A stretch of 64,000 nt of DNA from Kineosporia mesophila (GCF_021129235.1 NZ_JAJOMA010000001.1:764903-828902), one strand, 5' to 3'. Shown: positions 24,703 to 33,277, counted from the stretch's first letter. The notes: a model not told the origin generated them from the sequence alone. Numbers and translations are program-made.

Positions 24703-24794
24703 CGTGGGAGGAAAGTTCAGCTAGGGCCGGCGCGATCCGCCGGAGCCGGCCGCCTCCCATGCCGGTGGCCCGACGCCACGTATTGCCGTGGCGT
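24703..24794 (+). promoter_or_regulatory. Possible structured leader upstream of the aldolase gene
   Basis: The only sizeable stretch (24620-24960) upstream of the aldolase ATG shows stacked helices: TGGGAGG (24705) pairs with CCTCCCA (24753-24759) around an inner GGCCGGC (24725) / GCCGGCC (24745-24751), and a separate hairpin ACGCCACG-N6-CGTGGCGT lies at 24773-24794. It could be a 5' leader RNA or a terminator/attenuator. I do not recognise a known riboswitch class. The remaining bases to 24960 hold no gene I can support. Confidence 0.35.
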
Positions 24795-24960
24795 GAAATC
24801 ACTGTCGATGTTCTGGGCTTTCCGTGCCCGCGTGCCGATGCATGTAGCAAGCCGTCTTCGGCGCGCGATCAGTACAACGCGGGCGTTGCTCGATGCCGCA
24901 TGCCCGCCGGAACTCTGCATACCTCTGCACAGGCGACAAGAGAAGATCGGATCAACGATC

Positions 24961-25938
24961 ATGGTGGCGGACAGTAGCGACACATCGGCCCTCTTCGGTG
25001 CGATCGGCGGGGTCATCCCGCCGATCTGCACCCCCCTGACGCCCGATCGGCGTCTTGACCTGGATTCCTTGCGCAGCTTGAGAACTCACCTGATCGGGCA
25101 GGGGGTGAGCGGCATCTTCGCGCTCGGTACGATGGGAGAGGGGCACTACCTCACGCCCAGTCAGTCGACCACGGTCGTGGAGACCCTGGCCGCCGAGAAG
25201 GGCCCCGAACCGCTGCTCGTCGGTATCGTGGAACCCACGACGCCACGGGTGCTCGAGGGCATCGACCGCCTGGTGTCCGAGCAGGTCGACGGCATCGTCG
25301 TCACCGGGCCGTTCTACGCCAACGTCAGTGAGCCGGAAATCCTGCGGCACTTCGAGCTCGTCGCAAAGCATTCTCCGGTACCAGTTCTCGCCTACAACAT
25401 GCCCAGCAACACGGGTTACGCGCTGACCGCGCACAACATGATCGAGCTGCTCGCCGAAGACCTCATCGTCGGCATCAAAGACAGTTCGCTCGACCTCACC
25501 AACCTGCGCCGGGTCACGGTGGAGGTGCCGAACGTGGACAAGAAGCTCATCTTCACCGGGTCCGACACCCTGCTCGACTGTGCCCTCGACATCGGCGCGA
25601 ACGGTGCGGTCACCGGCCTGTCCAACATCGCGGCCGACTACTTCGTCGCGGCGATGGCCGCACACGCCGGTGACCGGCGCATCGACCTCTCCCGCATCCT
25701 GCGCGTCCTCAACATTCTCGTGCAGGTGTATGTGCCCACCGAGGTCGAGCGGGGCCCCAACAGCACGGCGATCGGCGCGCTCAAGTCGGCGCTCGTCGAG
25801 CAGGGCATCATCGCCAGCGATGCCCTGAGCGAGCCGATGACCCCTGTCACCGAGGGCCGTCGCGAGCACGTCCGCTCGGTGCTGGCCGAGGCCCGTCAGC
25901 TGGTCGACATGGCAGAGAGCCAGGGGTTGGCAAGCTGA
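24961..25938 (+). CDS. DapA/NanA-type aldolase (dihydrodipicolinate synthase family)
   Basis: ATG 24961 gives 325 residues; upstream open sequence lacks coding character, so longer starts are rejected. The TIM-barrel family marks are visible: pyruvate-binding loop in FALGTMGEGHYLT (about 45-57; usually TTGE), catalytic Tyr in VLAYNMPSNTGYAL (about 142), and the Schiff-base Lys in IVGIKDSSLDLTNL (about 171). It makes or cleaves 2-keto acids by aldol chemistry with pyruvate. As no lysine-pathway gene is near, sialic acid, keto-deoxy-sugar or hydroxyproline-type catabolism is as likely as DapA activity. Confidence 0.87.
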   Translation: MVADSSDTSALFGAIGGVIPPICTPLTPDRRLDLDSLRSLRTHLIGQGVSGIFALGTMGEGHYLTPSQSTTVVETLAAEKGPEPLLVGIVEPTTPRVLEGIDRLVSEQVDGIVVTGPFYANVSEPEILRHFELVAKHSPVPVLAYNMPSNTGYALTAHNMIELLAEDLIVGIKDSSLDLTNLRRVTVEVPNVDKKLIFTGSDTLLDCALDIGANGAVTGLSNIAADYFVAAMAAHAGDRRIDLSRILRVLNILVQVYVPTEVERGPNSTAIGALKSALVEQGIIASDALSEPMTPVTEGRREHVRSVLAEARQLVDMAESQGLAS

Positions 25939-26025
25939 AGTTGGCTGATCTCTCTCAGCAACCTCTCCCCTTACGTAAGGTTAGGTTTCCTCGACGTCGG
26001 ACGAGCGACGACGAGACGAGGAAGC

Positions 26026-27114
26026 GTGATCCTGACCATCGGCACGATCAGTGCGATCGGCGGGGCGGGCGCGGGTAGGCACCGCTCCGCCCCGTCGCCA
26101 GACACCCTGGCTTCGGCGTTCGACCCCCGGAACAACGCGCTCAACGTCATGAGACTCGCGCTGGCGACCACCGTGGCGGTGGTCCACGCGATGTTCCTGG
26201 GGTTCGGACACCAGCCGCGCATCGGTGTCACCGAGGTGGGCGCGCTGTGTGTGGACGCGTTCTTCGTGCTCAGCGGGTTCCTCGTCACCCGCAGCCTGCT
26301 GCGCCTGAACTCGGTGCCGCGCTACCTGCGGCACCGGGCGCTGCGCATCCTGCCCGGGTTCTGGGCGGTCATGCTGCTCTCGGCGTTCGTGGTGGCACCG
26401 CTGATGGCCGTACTGGCCGGCCGCGGTGCCGCCACGGTCTTCAGCGGTCCCGACTCCTCGTTCGGTTACCTGGTGCAGAACGCGGCCCTGCTCATGCGCC
26501 AGTTCGGCATCAGCGGCCTGCCCGGTGACGGCGGCAATCCGGACGTGATCAACGGTTCGCTGTGGACGCTGTTCTACGAGGCCTGCTGCTACCTGCTGAT
26601 CGCGGGGCTCGGGGTGATCGGGGTGCTGCGCCGGTGGCCGTGGGTGGTGCTCGCCCTGATCGTCGTGCTCTGGGGGCTGACCGTCGCCAGCGAGGTCGGC
26701 ATCAACCCGCTGGGCTCGTCGTACATGCTGCGCTTCTCGTTCGTGTTCCTGCTCGGCGCGGCCGGTTTTCTCTTCGCCGACCGCATTCCGGTCAACCGCT
26801 GGATCGCCCTGGCCGGTCTCGCCGTCGTCGTCGCCAGTCTGCTGGTGATGCACGACTGGCGAGGGGCCGGTGGGCCGGCCTTCGCCTACCTGTGCCTCTA
26901 CGCGATGGTGCGCCTGCCCGTTCCGTGGGAGCCCCGCTGGGACCTGTCCTACGGGATGTACGTCTGGCACTGGCCGATTGCCCAGCTGCTGGTGGGTTTC
27001 GGGGTGCAGCAGTACACCCACGTGCCGTTCGTCCTGCTCACCGTGGTGCTGGCCGCGGGGATCGCCGCGCTCTCCTGGAACCTGGTGGAGAGACCCGCGA
27101 TGAGTTTCAAGTGA
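26026..27114 (+). CDS. Membrane acyltransferase 3 (OafA/YrhL-like)
   Basis: A 362-residue integral membrane protein with about ten hydrophobic segments. Family marks are the N-terminal LNVMRLALATTVAVVHA (about 38-55, with the catalytic-type His), GALCVDAFFVLSGFLVTRSLLR (about 72-93), the RALRILPGFWAVML loop, and C-terminal YGMYVWHWPIAQLL (about 310). It likely O-acetylates a cell-surface polysaccharide or lipid. The GTG start follows GAGGAAGC closely. Upstream CCTTACGTAAGG is a 12-bp palindrome of unknown role. It ends 8 nt inside the convergent hydrolase gene. Confidence 0.87.
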   Translation: MILTIGTISAIGGAGAGRHRSAPSPDTLASAFDPRNNALNVMRLALATTVAVVHAMFLGFGHQPRIGVTEVGALCVDAFFVLSGFLVTRSLLRLNSVPRYLRHRALRILPGFWAVMLLSAFVVAPLMAVLAGRGAATVFSGPDSSFGYLVQNAALLMRQFGISGLPGDGGNPDVINGSLWTLFYEACCYLLIAGLGVIGVLRRWPWVVLALIVVLWGLTVASEVGINPLGSSYMLRFSFVFLLGAAGFLFADRIPVNRWIALAGLAVVVASLLVMHDWRGAGGPAFAYLCLYAMVRLPVPWEPRWDLSYGMYVWHWPIAQLLVGFGVQQYTHVPFVLLTVVLAAGIAALSWNLVERPAMSFK

Positions 27115-28414
27115 GGTCGTTGCGGAAAGCGGCCTCCAGGAAGGTCTGCGTCGCCCCGGTCATGGCGGTGTAGGCCGTCTCCCGGTCCGCCGAGCCGAAC
27201 AGCACCGGCAGGCCGGGCAGCAGGAACGGGGCGTCGGTGAAGCTGAGGTGCTTGGTGTTCTTCACCGTGATGCGGCGGCTGAGGGGGTTCTGCGCCAGCA
27301 CCTGCGTGAGCGCCTGTTGGTAGGCAACATTGTCCTGCTGGTCGCCCGCCACCAGGGCCAGCACCGGCTGTCGCGGCCGGGCGTTGTTGCGCGGCAGGCC
27401 GTCGATGTCGATGGCGGCGCGGAACCGGCTGTCCTGCGCCGCTGCCTGGAGTGCCGCGGCCCCACCGGCCGAGTGCCCGGTCACGGCCACCCGATCGGTG
27501 TCGAGGCGGTGGCGGAAGAACGCGTCGGCCTCGATCCGGTCGAGGGCGAAGCTCAGGTCCTGGGCCCGGATCGCGGTGAGATGGTCGGCGTCCCGGTTGC
27601 CCTGCTCGTCGTCACTGGTGGCCCGCACCTTCGACCACAGGGGCCGGCCGTCCTGCGTGAGGGTGACGGCCGAGTCGTACGGATGGTCCAGCGCCACCAC
27701 CACATAGCCCCGCGCCGCGAGATATTCGGCCCAGGCGGTGTTCTGGGTGCGCACACTGAGTAGCCCGGGGGAGAAGAGAACGACCCCGTACTTCTCGCCC
27801 GTGGCCGGGAGCGGGGCGTTCTCCGTGGAATGACCGTGTCCGTCCACGGCCTCGCCGAACAAGAACGCCGGAACCCCGAACGAGCGGCCCAGCCCCTCGG
27901 CGACGATCTGCGGCCGCCGGCCCAGATAGGGGGATGCCGGGCCCTTCAAGGTTGTCGGGTACCAGATCTGTGCGGTGACCCGCCGCCGGTCGGACGCCGT
28001 CGTGGCCGGCTCGTCCCTCGCGGGGTCGGTCCAGTAGGCGGTACGGGTGCCGACGGCGTACTGCCCCTGCGGATCGGGCAGATCCAGCGGCCGGAAACCC
28101 CAGATCGCGGCCGCGCCCCCGAGCAGGCCGGCGAAACCCAGGGTCAGGACCAGGCCGAGGGCCGCGTAGCCCCTCTTCGTGCGGGGGCGCTGCGTCGCCA
28201 CCCGGAACCCGGACAGCGCCATCGCGATCAGCCCGGCCCCGATCACCCCGGTGAGCTGCCAGCGCGGTCCCTCAGTGGCCAGCGCCGCCCCGGCCAGGAC
28301 CAGCAGCAGCACACCGGTGCCGACCGCGGCCGGCCGGCGAGTTGGTTCCGGCGCCAGCACCGCCAGGAGGCAGAGCAGCGCGCTGGCTTCCAAAGCGCTC
28401 TCGAGCAGAGTCAT
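27107..28414 (-). CDS. Membrane-anchored PAF-acetylhydrolase-like esterase
   Basis: A 435-residue protein. About residues 5-115 carry four hydrophobic helices (ALLCLLAVLAP; AAVGTGVLLLVLAGAALA; LTGVIGAGLIAMALSGF; LGLVLTLGFAGLLGGAAAI). The rest is an alpha/beta hydrolase: YGVVLFSPGL, then LAARGYVVVALDHPYDSA (about 240-257), nucleophile elbow VAVTGHSAGGAAAL (about 318-331), acid near IDIDG, and His in KNTKHLSFTD (about 393). This matches the platelet-activating-factor acetylhydrolase plasma/II fold. Catalysis probably occurs outside the cell. Substrate unknown; the next gene upstream is a TetR regulator in the same direction. Confidence 0.83.
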   Translation of the reverse strand: MTLLESALEASALLCLLAVLAPEPTRRPAAVGTGVLLLVLAGAALATEGPRWQLTGVIGAGLIAMALSGFRVATQRPRTKRGYAALGLVLTLGFAGLLGGAAAIWGFRPLDLPDPQGQYAVGTRTAYWTDPARDEPATTASDRRRVTAQIWYPTTLKGPASPYLGRRPQIVAEGLGRSFGVPAFLFGEAVDGHGHSTENAPLPATGEKYGVVLFSPGLLSVRTQNTAWAEYLAARGYVVVALDHPYDSAVTLTQDGRPLWSKVRATSDDEQGNRDADHLTAIRAQDLSFALDRIEADAFFRHRLDTDRVAVTGHSAGGAAALQAAAQDSRFRAAIDIDGLPRNNARPRQPVLALVAGDQQDNVAYQQALTQVLAQNPLSRRITVKNTKHLSFTDAPFLLPGLPVLFGSADRETAYTAMTGATQTFLEAAFRNDLT

Positions 28415-28506
28415 TTCACCATCCCCTCACCGATGGTTCATGCTCTCGCAGAGGGGGCCCGCACGTCGTCAGTCCAGGGTCGTAGGCACCTGGGCGGATA
28501 GGGTGG

Positions 28507-29067
28507 TCAGGACAGCGGACCGGGGGATCTGGTCAGGTTCATCAGGATCTCGCGGATGTGTTCCAGGTCTTCGTGGGAGTGGCCGCCCTCGTAGAGCCCG
28601 GCGATCGCGGCGCCGTCGGCGGCCCGCAGGATCACCAGCAGGCGCTGGGGGTCGAGGCCGTCGTCGGCGAAATAGGCTTCCCAGCGGACCTTGTCCTTGC
28701 GCATGAGGTCGGCCACGCCCGGCGCCTTGAACACCGCGGAGACCAGGGCCACGTGCTCGGCGGGCGACGACTCCTGCAGCAGGACGTCGAACGAGGCCTT
28801 GATGTAACCCCGCATCAGCCGGCCCTCGGCTCGGTCGGCCGGATCGGCCGCGGCCTGGACAGCGACGAAGAAGGCCTCCAGCATGTCGTCGGCCAGGGCC
28901 CGGATCAGCTCGTCCCGGGAGCGGAAGTGATGCAGCAGCCCACCCTTGGACACCCCGGCCTCCCGGGCGATCGCGTCGATGCTGACCCCCGCGCCGCGCT
29001 CGGCCACCACCCGGGCCGCCGCGTCGAGCACCGTGCGCCGGGTCTTCGCCGGATCGCGCTCCGCCAC
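28507..29067 (-). CDS. TetR-family regulator of the adjacent exporter
   Basis: GTG 29067 follows AGGAGGAGG by 5 nt, so longer starts are rejected; 186 residues. The HTH is VLDAAARVVAERGAGVSIDAIAREAGVSKGGLLHHFRSRDELI (about 12-54), a typical TetR module with the KGxLxHHF turn. The C-terminal domain is short and helical with a TetR_C-type ending. It is divergent from the DHA2 exporter, and a double operator lies between them, so it is very probably the local repressor of that exporter. Confidence 0.9.
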   Translation of the reverse strand: MAERDPAKTRRTVLDAAARVVAERGAGVSIDAIAREAGVSKGGLLHHFRSRDELIRALADDMLEAFFVAVQAAADPADRAEGRLMRGYIKASFDVLLQESSPAEHVALVSAVFKAPGVADLMRKDKVRWEAYFADDGLDPQRLLVILRAADGAAIAGLYEGGHSHEDLEHIREILMNLTRSPGPLS

Positions 29068-29134
29068 CTGACCTCCTCCTGCTTCTCGCTGATTCTCGGC
29101 CCGGACCGGGTCCCGACCGGCACACCCTAGTAGC

Positions 29135-29176
29135 CGACCAAATGGTTTGCTTAACCGACCAGATGGTCCGTAGCCT
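29135..29176 (+). promoter_or_regulatory. Double TetR operator and -10 box of the exporter gene
   Basis: Two near-identical palindromes, GACCAAATGGTTT and GACCAGATGGTCC, lie 22 bp apart (ACCA-N2-TGGT core). They sit immediately upstream of TAGCCT (29171-29176), which is 6 nt before the exporter ATG. Two helical turns of spacing suits cooperative TetR dimers. Confidence 0.75.
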
Positions 29177-29182
29177 GTCGGC

Positions 29183-30682
29183 ATGAGTACCACCCTCGTG
29201 CAGCCGACCCGGCTGGCCGGGCCCCGCGAGTGGGCCGCCCTCGTCCCCCTGACCCTCGCCGTGACCCTGCTCGCCGTGGACGGCACCGTTCTCGCGCTCG
29301 CCGTTCCCTCCCTGACCGTCGACCTCGACGCATCCGCCCAGCAGTTGCTCTGGATCGGCGACTCCTACTCCTTCGCCCTGGCCGGTCTGCTGATCAGCAT
29401 GGGCACGCTGGCCGACCGGATCGGGCGCCGGCGCCTGCTGCTCATCGGCGGAACCGCATTCGGCCTGGTGTCGCTGATGGCGGCCTTCGCGCCCGGGCCC
29501 GGATGGCTGATCGCGGCGCGGGTCCTGCTCGGGGTGGCGGGCGCGACGCTGATGCCCTCGACCCTGTCGATCGTGCGGAACCTGTTCCCCGACGACCGGC
29601 AGCGCACGAAGGCCGTGGCGATCTGGTCGACCGGAGGCGCCGGTGGTGCCGCGCTCGGCCCGCTCGTGGGTGGCGTTCTGCTGGAGCATTTCTGGTGGGG
29701 ATCGGTGTTCGTGATCAACCTGCCGATCATGGCGCTGATGGTGGCGACCGTCGGGCGGCTGGTGCCCGAGTCGCGCAATCCGGATCCGGGCCGGTTCGAC
29801 CTGCTGAGCTCGGTGCTGTCGGTGATCGCGATCGTCCCGCTGGTCTGGGCCGTGAAGCACACCGCGCACGAGGGGCTCGACGGGTTCGGGGCGGGTGCCG
29901 CACTGGCCGGCCTGGCCTTCGGCGTGATCTTCGTGCGGCGGCAGAGAACGCTGAAGGACCCGCTGGTCGACGTCACCCTGTTCCGTCGCCCGGCCTTCGC
30001 GGGCACGGTGCTGTCGTCGTTCATCGCGATCTTCGCGTTCAGCGGTCTGCTGTACTTCTTCTCGCAGTATCTGCAGCTGGTGCACGGCTATTCGCCGTTC
30101 CAGGCCGGGCTGCGCGAGATGCCGCTGACCGTCGCGTCGATCCTGGTGGTGGTGATCGCGGTGCCGATGATCAACCGGCTCGGGGTCGGCCGGACACTCG
30201 CTCTGTCGCTTCTGGTCTCGGCTCTCGGGTTCGCCGTGCTGGCGCATTTCGAGACCGCCCGGGGCTACGCCGGTCTGGCGGCCGGCCTGGTGGTGATCGG
30301 CCTGGGGGTGGGCATCGTGTTCACCGCGGCCACCGACGCCGTGCTCGGGTCGGTGCCGCACGAGCGGGCGGGCGCGGCCTCGGCAATCTCCGAGATGTCG
30401 TACGAGATGGGCGTCGCGGTCGGGATCGCGGTGCTCGGCAGCCTTCAGGGCGTGCTGTATCGCAGCCATCTGCCGAGTCTTTCGGGGTTGTCCGGCACCG
30501 CGGGGGACGCGGTGTCGGACTCCCTGGCCCGTGCCACCCAGGTGCTGGGCAGCGGGGAGATGCTCGGTGCGGCCCGGGAGGCCTTCGCCGAGGCGATGCA
30601 GACCACCTCGTGGATCGCGTCGGTGCTGCTCGTGCTGGCGGGAGTGGTGGCCTGGCGGGTCGTTCCGTCGCCTCGCGGCTGA
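29183..30682 (+). CDS. MFS drug exporter, DHA2 family (EmrB/QacA/SmvA-like)
   Basis: A 499-residue protein with about 14 transmembrane segments. Motif D1-like TLLAVDGTVLALAVPSL (about 28-44), motif A GTLADRIGRRRLLLIGG (about 73-89), motif B ARVLLGVAGATLMPSTLSI and motif C GGAGGAALGPLVGGVLL mark the proton-driven 14-helix family. It exports cationic or amphiphilic drugs. Leaderless-type promoter with TetR operators upstream; monocistronic. Confidence 0.92.
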   Translation: MSTTLVQPTRLAGPREWAALVPLTLAVTLLAVDGTVLALAVPSLTVDLDASAQQLLWIGDSYSFALAGLLISMGTLADRIGRRRLLLIGGTAFGLVSLMAAFAPGPGWLIAARVLLGVAGATLMPSTLSIVRNLFPDDRQRTKAVAIWSTGGAGGAALGPLVGGVLLEHFWWGSVFVINLPIMALMVATVGRLVPESRNPDPGRFDLLSSVLSVIAIVPLVWAVKHTAHEGLDGFGAGAALAGLAFGVIFVRRQRTLKDPLVDVTLFRRPAFAGTVLSSFIAIFAFSGLLYFFSQYLQLVHGYSPFQAGLREMPLTVASILVVVIAVPMINRLGVGRTLALSLLVSALGFAVLAHFETARGYAGLAAGLVVIGLGVGIVFTAATDAVLGSVPHERAGAASAISEMSYEMGVAVGIAVLGSLQGVLYRSHLPSLSGLSGTAGDAVSDSLARATQVLGSGEMLGAAREAFAEAMQTTSWIASVLLVLAGVVAWRVVPSPRG

Positions 30683-30688
30683 GAGGAC

Positions 30689-31303
30689 CTACCAGCCCTT
30701 GGTCTCGCGCACCGCGGCGGCGATCTCCTCGTACAGCGACTGGCCCAGGGCCGCGCCCTCACGGCGCACCACCTTCGGGTCCAGTTGCAGCACCCGGTCG
30801 AGACGCACTTCGCTGGGCCGGTTCTGGCGGTCCCAGGCCCCGGTACCGATATCCATCCAGACCCGTCCGTACCGGGCTTCCTGGGCCGCGTCCCGGTCGT
30901 GGTCCTTGCTCGTCAGCATGAGCCCCAGCACCTTGCCCCGGTGCTCGGCGATGACCAGCACCGGCCGGTCCTTGCCCTGCGAGTGGTCTTCCTCGAAGGG
31001 GACCCAGGCCCAGACCACTTCACCCGGGTCCGGGTTCCCGTCGTTCACCGGGGCGTAGGCCAGCTTGGCCTTGCCCTCGAAGTCGCCCGCGTAATCAGCA
31101 TTTCCGTTGTCGGTCGGAGGACGTTCCACCTGGCGCGGCTTCGGCGGTGCCGGCTTGGCGGTGGCCGGCTGGGGCGGGGTCGCCTGGGGCCCCCGGGTGC
31201 GCGTGGTGATCCGCCCGGGGGCTTTCTGCCCGGTCTGCCCGGTCTGACCGGGTTGACCCAGCCCGAGGAGACGCGCCACTGTTGCCCAGAATCCTGATGC
31301 CAT
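30689..31303 (-). CDS. MazF/PemK-like protein with long N-terminal linker
   Basis: A 204-residue protein; ATG 31303 lies 6 nt after TAAGGT, a leaderless start. Residues 1-75 are low-complexity (GQPGQTGQTGQKAPG; PPQPATAKPAPPKPRQV) with a hydrophobic N-terminal stub. Residues about 85-200 are the PemK/MazF barrel: DPGEVVWAWVPFEED (equivalent of the G-x-V-W-W/V-x-x strand), DRPVLVIAEHRGKVLGLMLTSKD and a conserved Arg-containing strand. These are sequence-specific RNases in toxin-antitoxin pairs, but no small antitoxin gene is adjacent here, so its role is uncertain. Confidence 0.8.
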   Translation of the reverse strand: MASGFWATVARLLGLGQPGQTGQTGQKAPGRITTRTRGPQATPPQPATAKPAPPKPRQVERPPTDNGNADYAGDFEGKAKLAYAPVNDGNPDPGEVVWAWVPFEEDHSQGKDRPVLVIAEHRGKVLGLMLTSKDHDRDAAQEARYGRVWMDIGTGAWDRQNRPSEVRLDRVLQLDPKVVRREGAALGQSLYEEIAAAVRETKGW

Positions 31304-31315
31304 GCCCGAACCTTA

Positions 31316-31800
31316 GAGCCTGTTCCTGAACCCACACATCCTGGCGGATCCGCCAGAAGGTGAGGGCCGTCAGCAGCGTCGCGCCGCTCAGCATCAGGCC
31401 GGTCTCGCGCCACCGCAGGCTCCAGAAGGTGCGACCAGCGGTGCGCCCCAGAAGGTGCCGATCAGCAGTCCGACAGGGCCCACCGGCGCCGGTACCGCCG
31501 GCCCGGGCCCTGTGTCCGGGAATCCCGGGTTTGCCGGGGGGAGCCGGGAGCCGACGCGAAACCCGGCCAGGAACAGCGCCTCGATGCTCTCGTCGTCCAG
31601 CCCGGCCGAGCGGGCCCGGCCCATCCAGGCCGCCAGCTCGCGCCGTAACGGGCGGACGGTGGCCAGGCTCGGGCTCTCGATCGTGCCGGAGGCCAAGGTG
31701 CCGACGCCCGGGCGGGGTGCGACCAAGGCCCTCCCGATCCGTCTCGCGTTCGGCCGTTGGGACGACACGACCTGCGGGGGAGGCCGGATCGCGACATGGT
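31316..31800 (-). pseudogene. Remains of a GntR regulator and an ABC-2-type permease
   Basis: Reading on the minus strand from about 31790, fragments appear in order. The wing of a YtrA-type GntR regulator reads ERETDREG, then after a frameshift LVAPRPGVGTLASG. Its C-terminal helix is LRRELAAWMGRARSAGLDDE, then SIEALFLAGF. Next comes GLLIGTFWGAPLVA, like an inner segment of an ABC-2 permease, and after another frameshift TFWSLRWRETGLMLSGATLL, TALTFWRIRQDV, like the last transmembrane helix of such permeases. There is no start codon and the ATPase gene is absent, so I read this as a deleted GntR-ABC operon. Confidence 0.6.
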
Positions 31801-31834
31801 GTTGGCTCGGGTGCCGGACGTCTGGGGGGCGAAC

Positions 31835-32368
31835 ATGGGAACTCAGCTGTCGTGGCCGGTGGTCACGTATCTCAAGAGCCCGCGTCTGGATCTGGAGCCG
31901 ATCCGGCTGGATCACGCCGAGGAGGCGTATCCGTGGCTGAGCGACGAGCGCATCCATGCCTTCACCGGCGGATCCCCGGCCTCGCTCGACGAACTGAAGG
32001 CACGGTTCCGCCGTCAGGCCGAGGGGCAGTCGCCGGACGGGAGCCAGGGCTGGCTGAACTGGATGATCCGGCACCGCACGGGGCGGCTCGTCGGCACGGT
32101 GCAGGCCACGATCAGCCGGGCCCGTAGCGGCGACATGCAGGCCGAGCTGGCCTGGGTGCTCGCCTTCGACGCGCAGGGCCACGGGTTCGCCCGCGAGGCG
32201 GCGGCGGAGATGGTGATCTGGCTGCGGGGCAACGACGTGCAGCGGTTCATCGCGCACATCCATCCGCGGCACCGGGCGTCCAAGGGCGTGGCCCGGTCCA
32301 TCGGGCTGCACCCCACGATCACGGTGGTGGACGGGGAGATCGAATGGACGAGCGACGCGATCGTCTGA
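31835..32368 (+). CDS. GNAT acetyltransferase, RimJ/RimL-type
   Basis: ATG 31835, 4 nt after a G-rich box, gives 177 residues. It begins with the usual first strand (YLKSPRLDLEPIRLDHAEEAY) and carries the acceptor-side strand GRLVGTVQATI (about 90-100), the catalytic-region ELAWVLAFDAQGHGFAREAAAEMVIWL (about 112-138, acetyl-CoA loop Q-G-H-G-x-A) and HPRHRASKGVARSIGL (about 150-165). It probably acetylates an amine on a protein or small molecule. Confidence 0.85.
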   Translation: MGTQLSWPVVTYLKSPRLDLEPIRLDHAEEAYPWLSDERIHAFTGGSPASLDELKARFRRQAEGQSPDGSQGWLNWMIRHRTGRLVGTVQATISRARSGDMQAELAWVLAFDAQGHGFAREAAAEMVIWLRGNDVQRFIAHIHPRHRASKGVARSIGLHPTITVVDGEIEWTSDAIV

Positions 32369-32456
32369 CCCTCGGTGATGTCCGGTGAGGGGTGACCCAC
32401 GCCACGAAACGGCCTGACCGGGAACTCGGTGGGCACCAGGGGCAGTCGAATGCTGT

Positions 32457-33182
32457 GTGACTGCCCTCGTTCTGCCACCGATGACAGCCCGTGAAGCCGG
32501 TTCCACCACCGATTCCTCCGGGATCGGGGGACTGACCGGCTGGGTGCTCGACCTGACCGCCGAACTCGGCGCGATCGGGGTGGGCGCCCTCAGCTTCCTC
32601 GAGGTGGTGTTCCCACCCATCCCGAGCGAGATCGTGCTGCCCCTGGCCGGCTACCAGGTGCAGGTCGGCGAGCTCGGCCTGGCGGCGGTGTTCGTCCTGG
32701 CCACACTCGGGTCGGTGCTCGGTTCGCTGGTGCTCTACTGGCTCGGGGCGAAGATCGGCCTGGAGCGGGCCGCCTGGCTCGCGTCCAGGATCCCCCTCGT
32801 TGATCCGGGTGACGTGTACGCGTCCGCCGCCTGGTTCAGCAAGTACGACTCGGTGGCCGTGTTCACCGGCCGCTTCGTGCCCGGCGTGCGCAGCCTGATC
32901 TCGCTGCCCGCGGGGGCCGCGGGCATGTCGCTGTGGAAGTTCACCGGTTGGACCCTGCTCGGCACCAGCATCTGGAACGGCATCCTGATCGGCGCCGGCA
33001 TGGCGCTCGGCACGCAGTACGAGAAGGTCGAGTCCTACGCGCACTACCTCGACTACATCCTCTACGCGGTGATCCTCGGCCTGCTCGCCTTCGGGATCGG
33101 CCGGCGCGTCGTGCAGTACCGCCGCACCCCGTCCCGGCACGGTACCGACCCCCGCGCGAAACGGGATCGCACCCGGGTCTGA
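32457..33182 (+). CDS. DedA-family membrane protein
   Basis: A 241-residue protein with five or six membrane helices. Marks of the DedA/VTT family: FLEVVFPPIPSEIVLPLAGY (about 47-66), LGSVLGSLVLYWLG (about 80-96), a KYDSVAVFTGRFVPGVRSLISLPAGAAGMSLWKF block (about 128-162), and a final helix. DedA proteins move or scramble lipids, including undecaprenyl phosphate, and support envelope homeostasis. The GTG start is 5' of an alternative ATG at 32484. Monocistronic. Confidence 0.88.
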   Translation: MTALVLPPMTAREAGSTTDSSGIGGLTGWVLDLTAELGAIGVGALSFLEVVFPPIPSEIVLPLAGYQVQVGELGLAAVFVLATLGSVLGSLVLYWLGAKIGLERAAWLASRIPLVDPGDVYASAAWFSKYDSVAVFTGRFVPGVRSLISLPAGAAGMSLWKFTGWTLLGTSIWNGILIGAGMALGTQYEKVESYAHYLDYILYAVILGLLAFGIGRRVVQYRRTPSRHGTDPRAKRDRTRV

Positions 33183-33277
33183 ACGGGTGACGGGCCGGCC
33201 ATCTTCCGGAATGTCAGCTCGCTCTCAGTTGTGACCGTCTAACCTCTCGTCACGTAAGGGTTCTTCGGCGGCTGGGG

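Noticed and set aside
24694..24960. N-terminal extension of the DapA-type aldolase
   Set aside because: About 90 extra residues with poor coding character and no family counterpart; the sequence instead forms stem-loops.
28469..30469. A 666-codon minus-strand frame across the TetR and MFS genes
   Set aside because: It overlaps two well-supported genes, has low-complexity composition and no start signal.
31394..32620. A 408-codon minus-strand frame across the GNAT gene and the graveyard
   Set aside because: Only its downstream third resembles a protein (GntR remnant); the rest is antisense to the GNAT gene.
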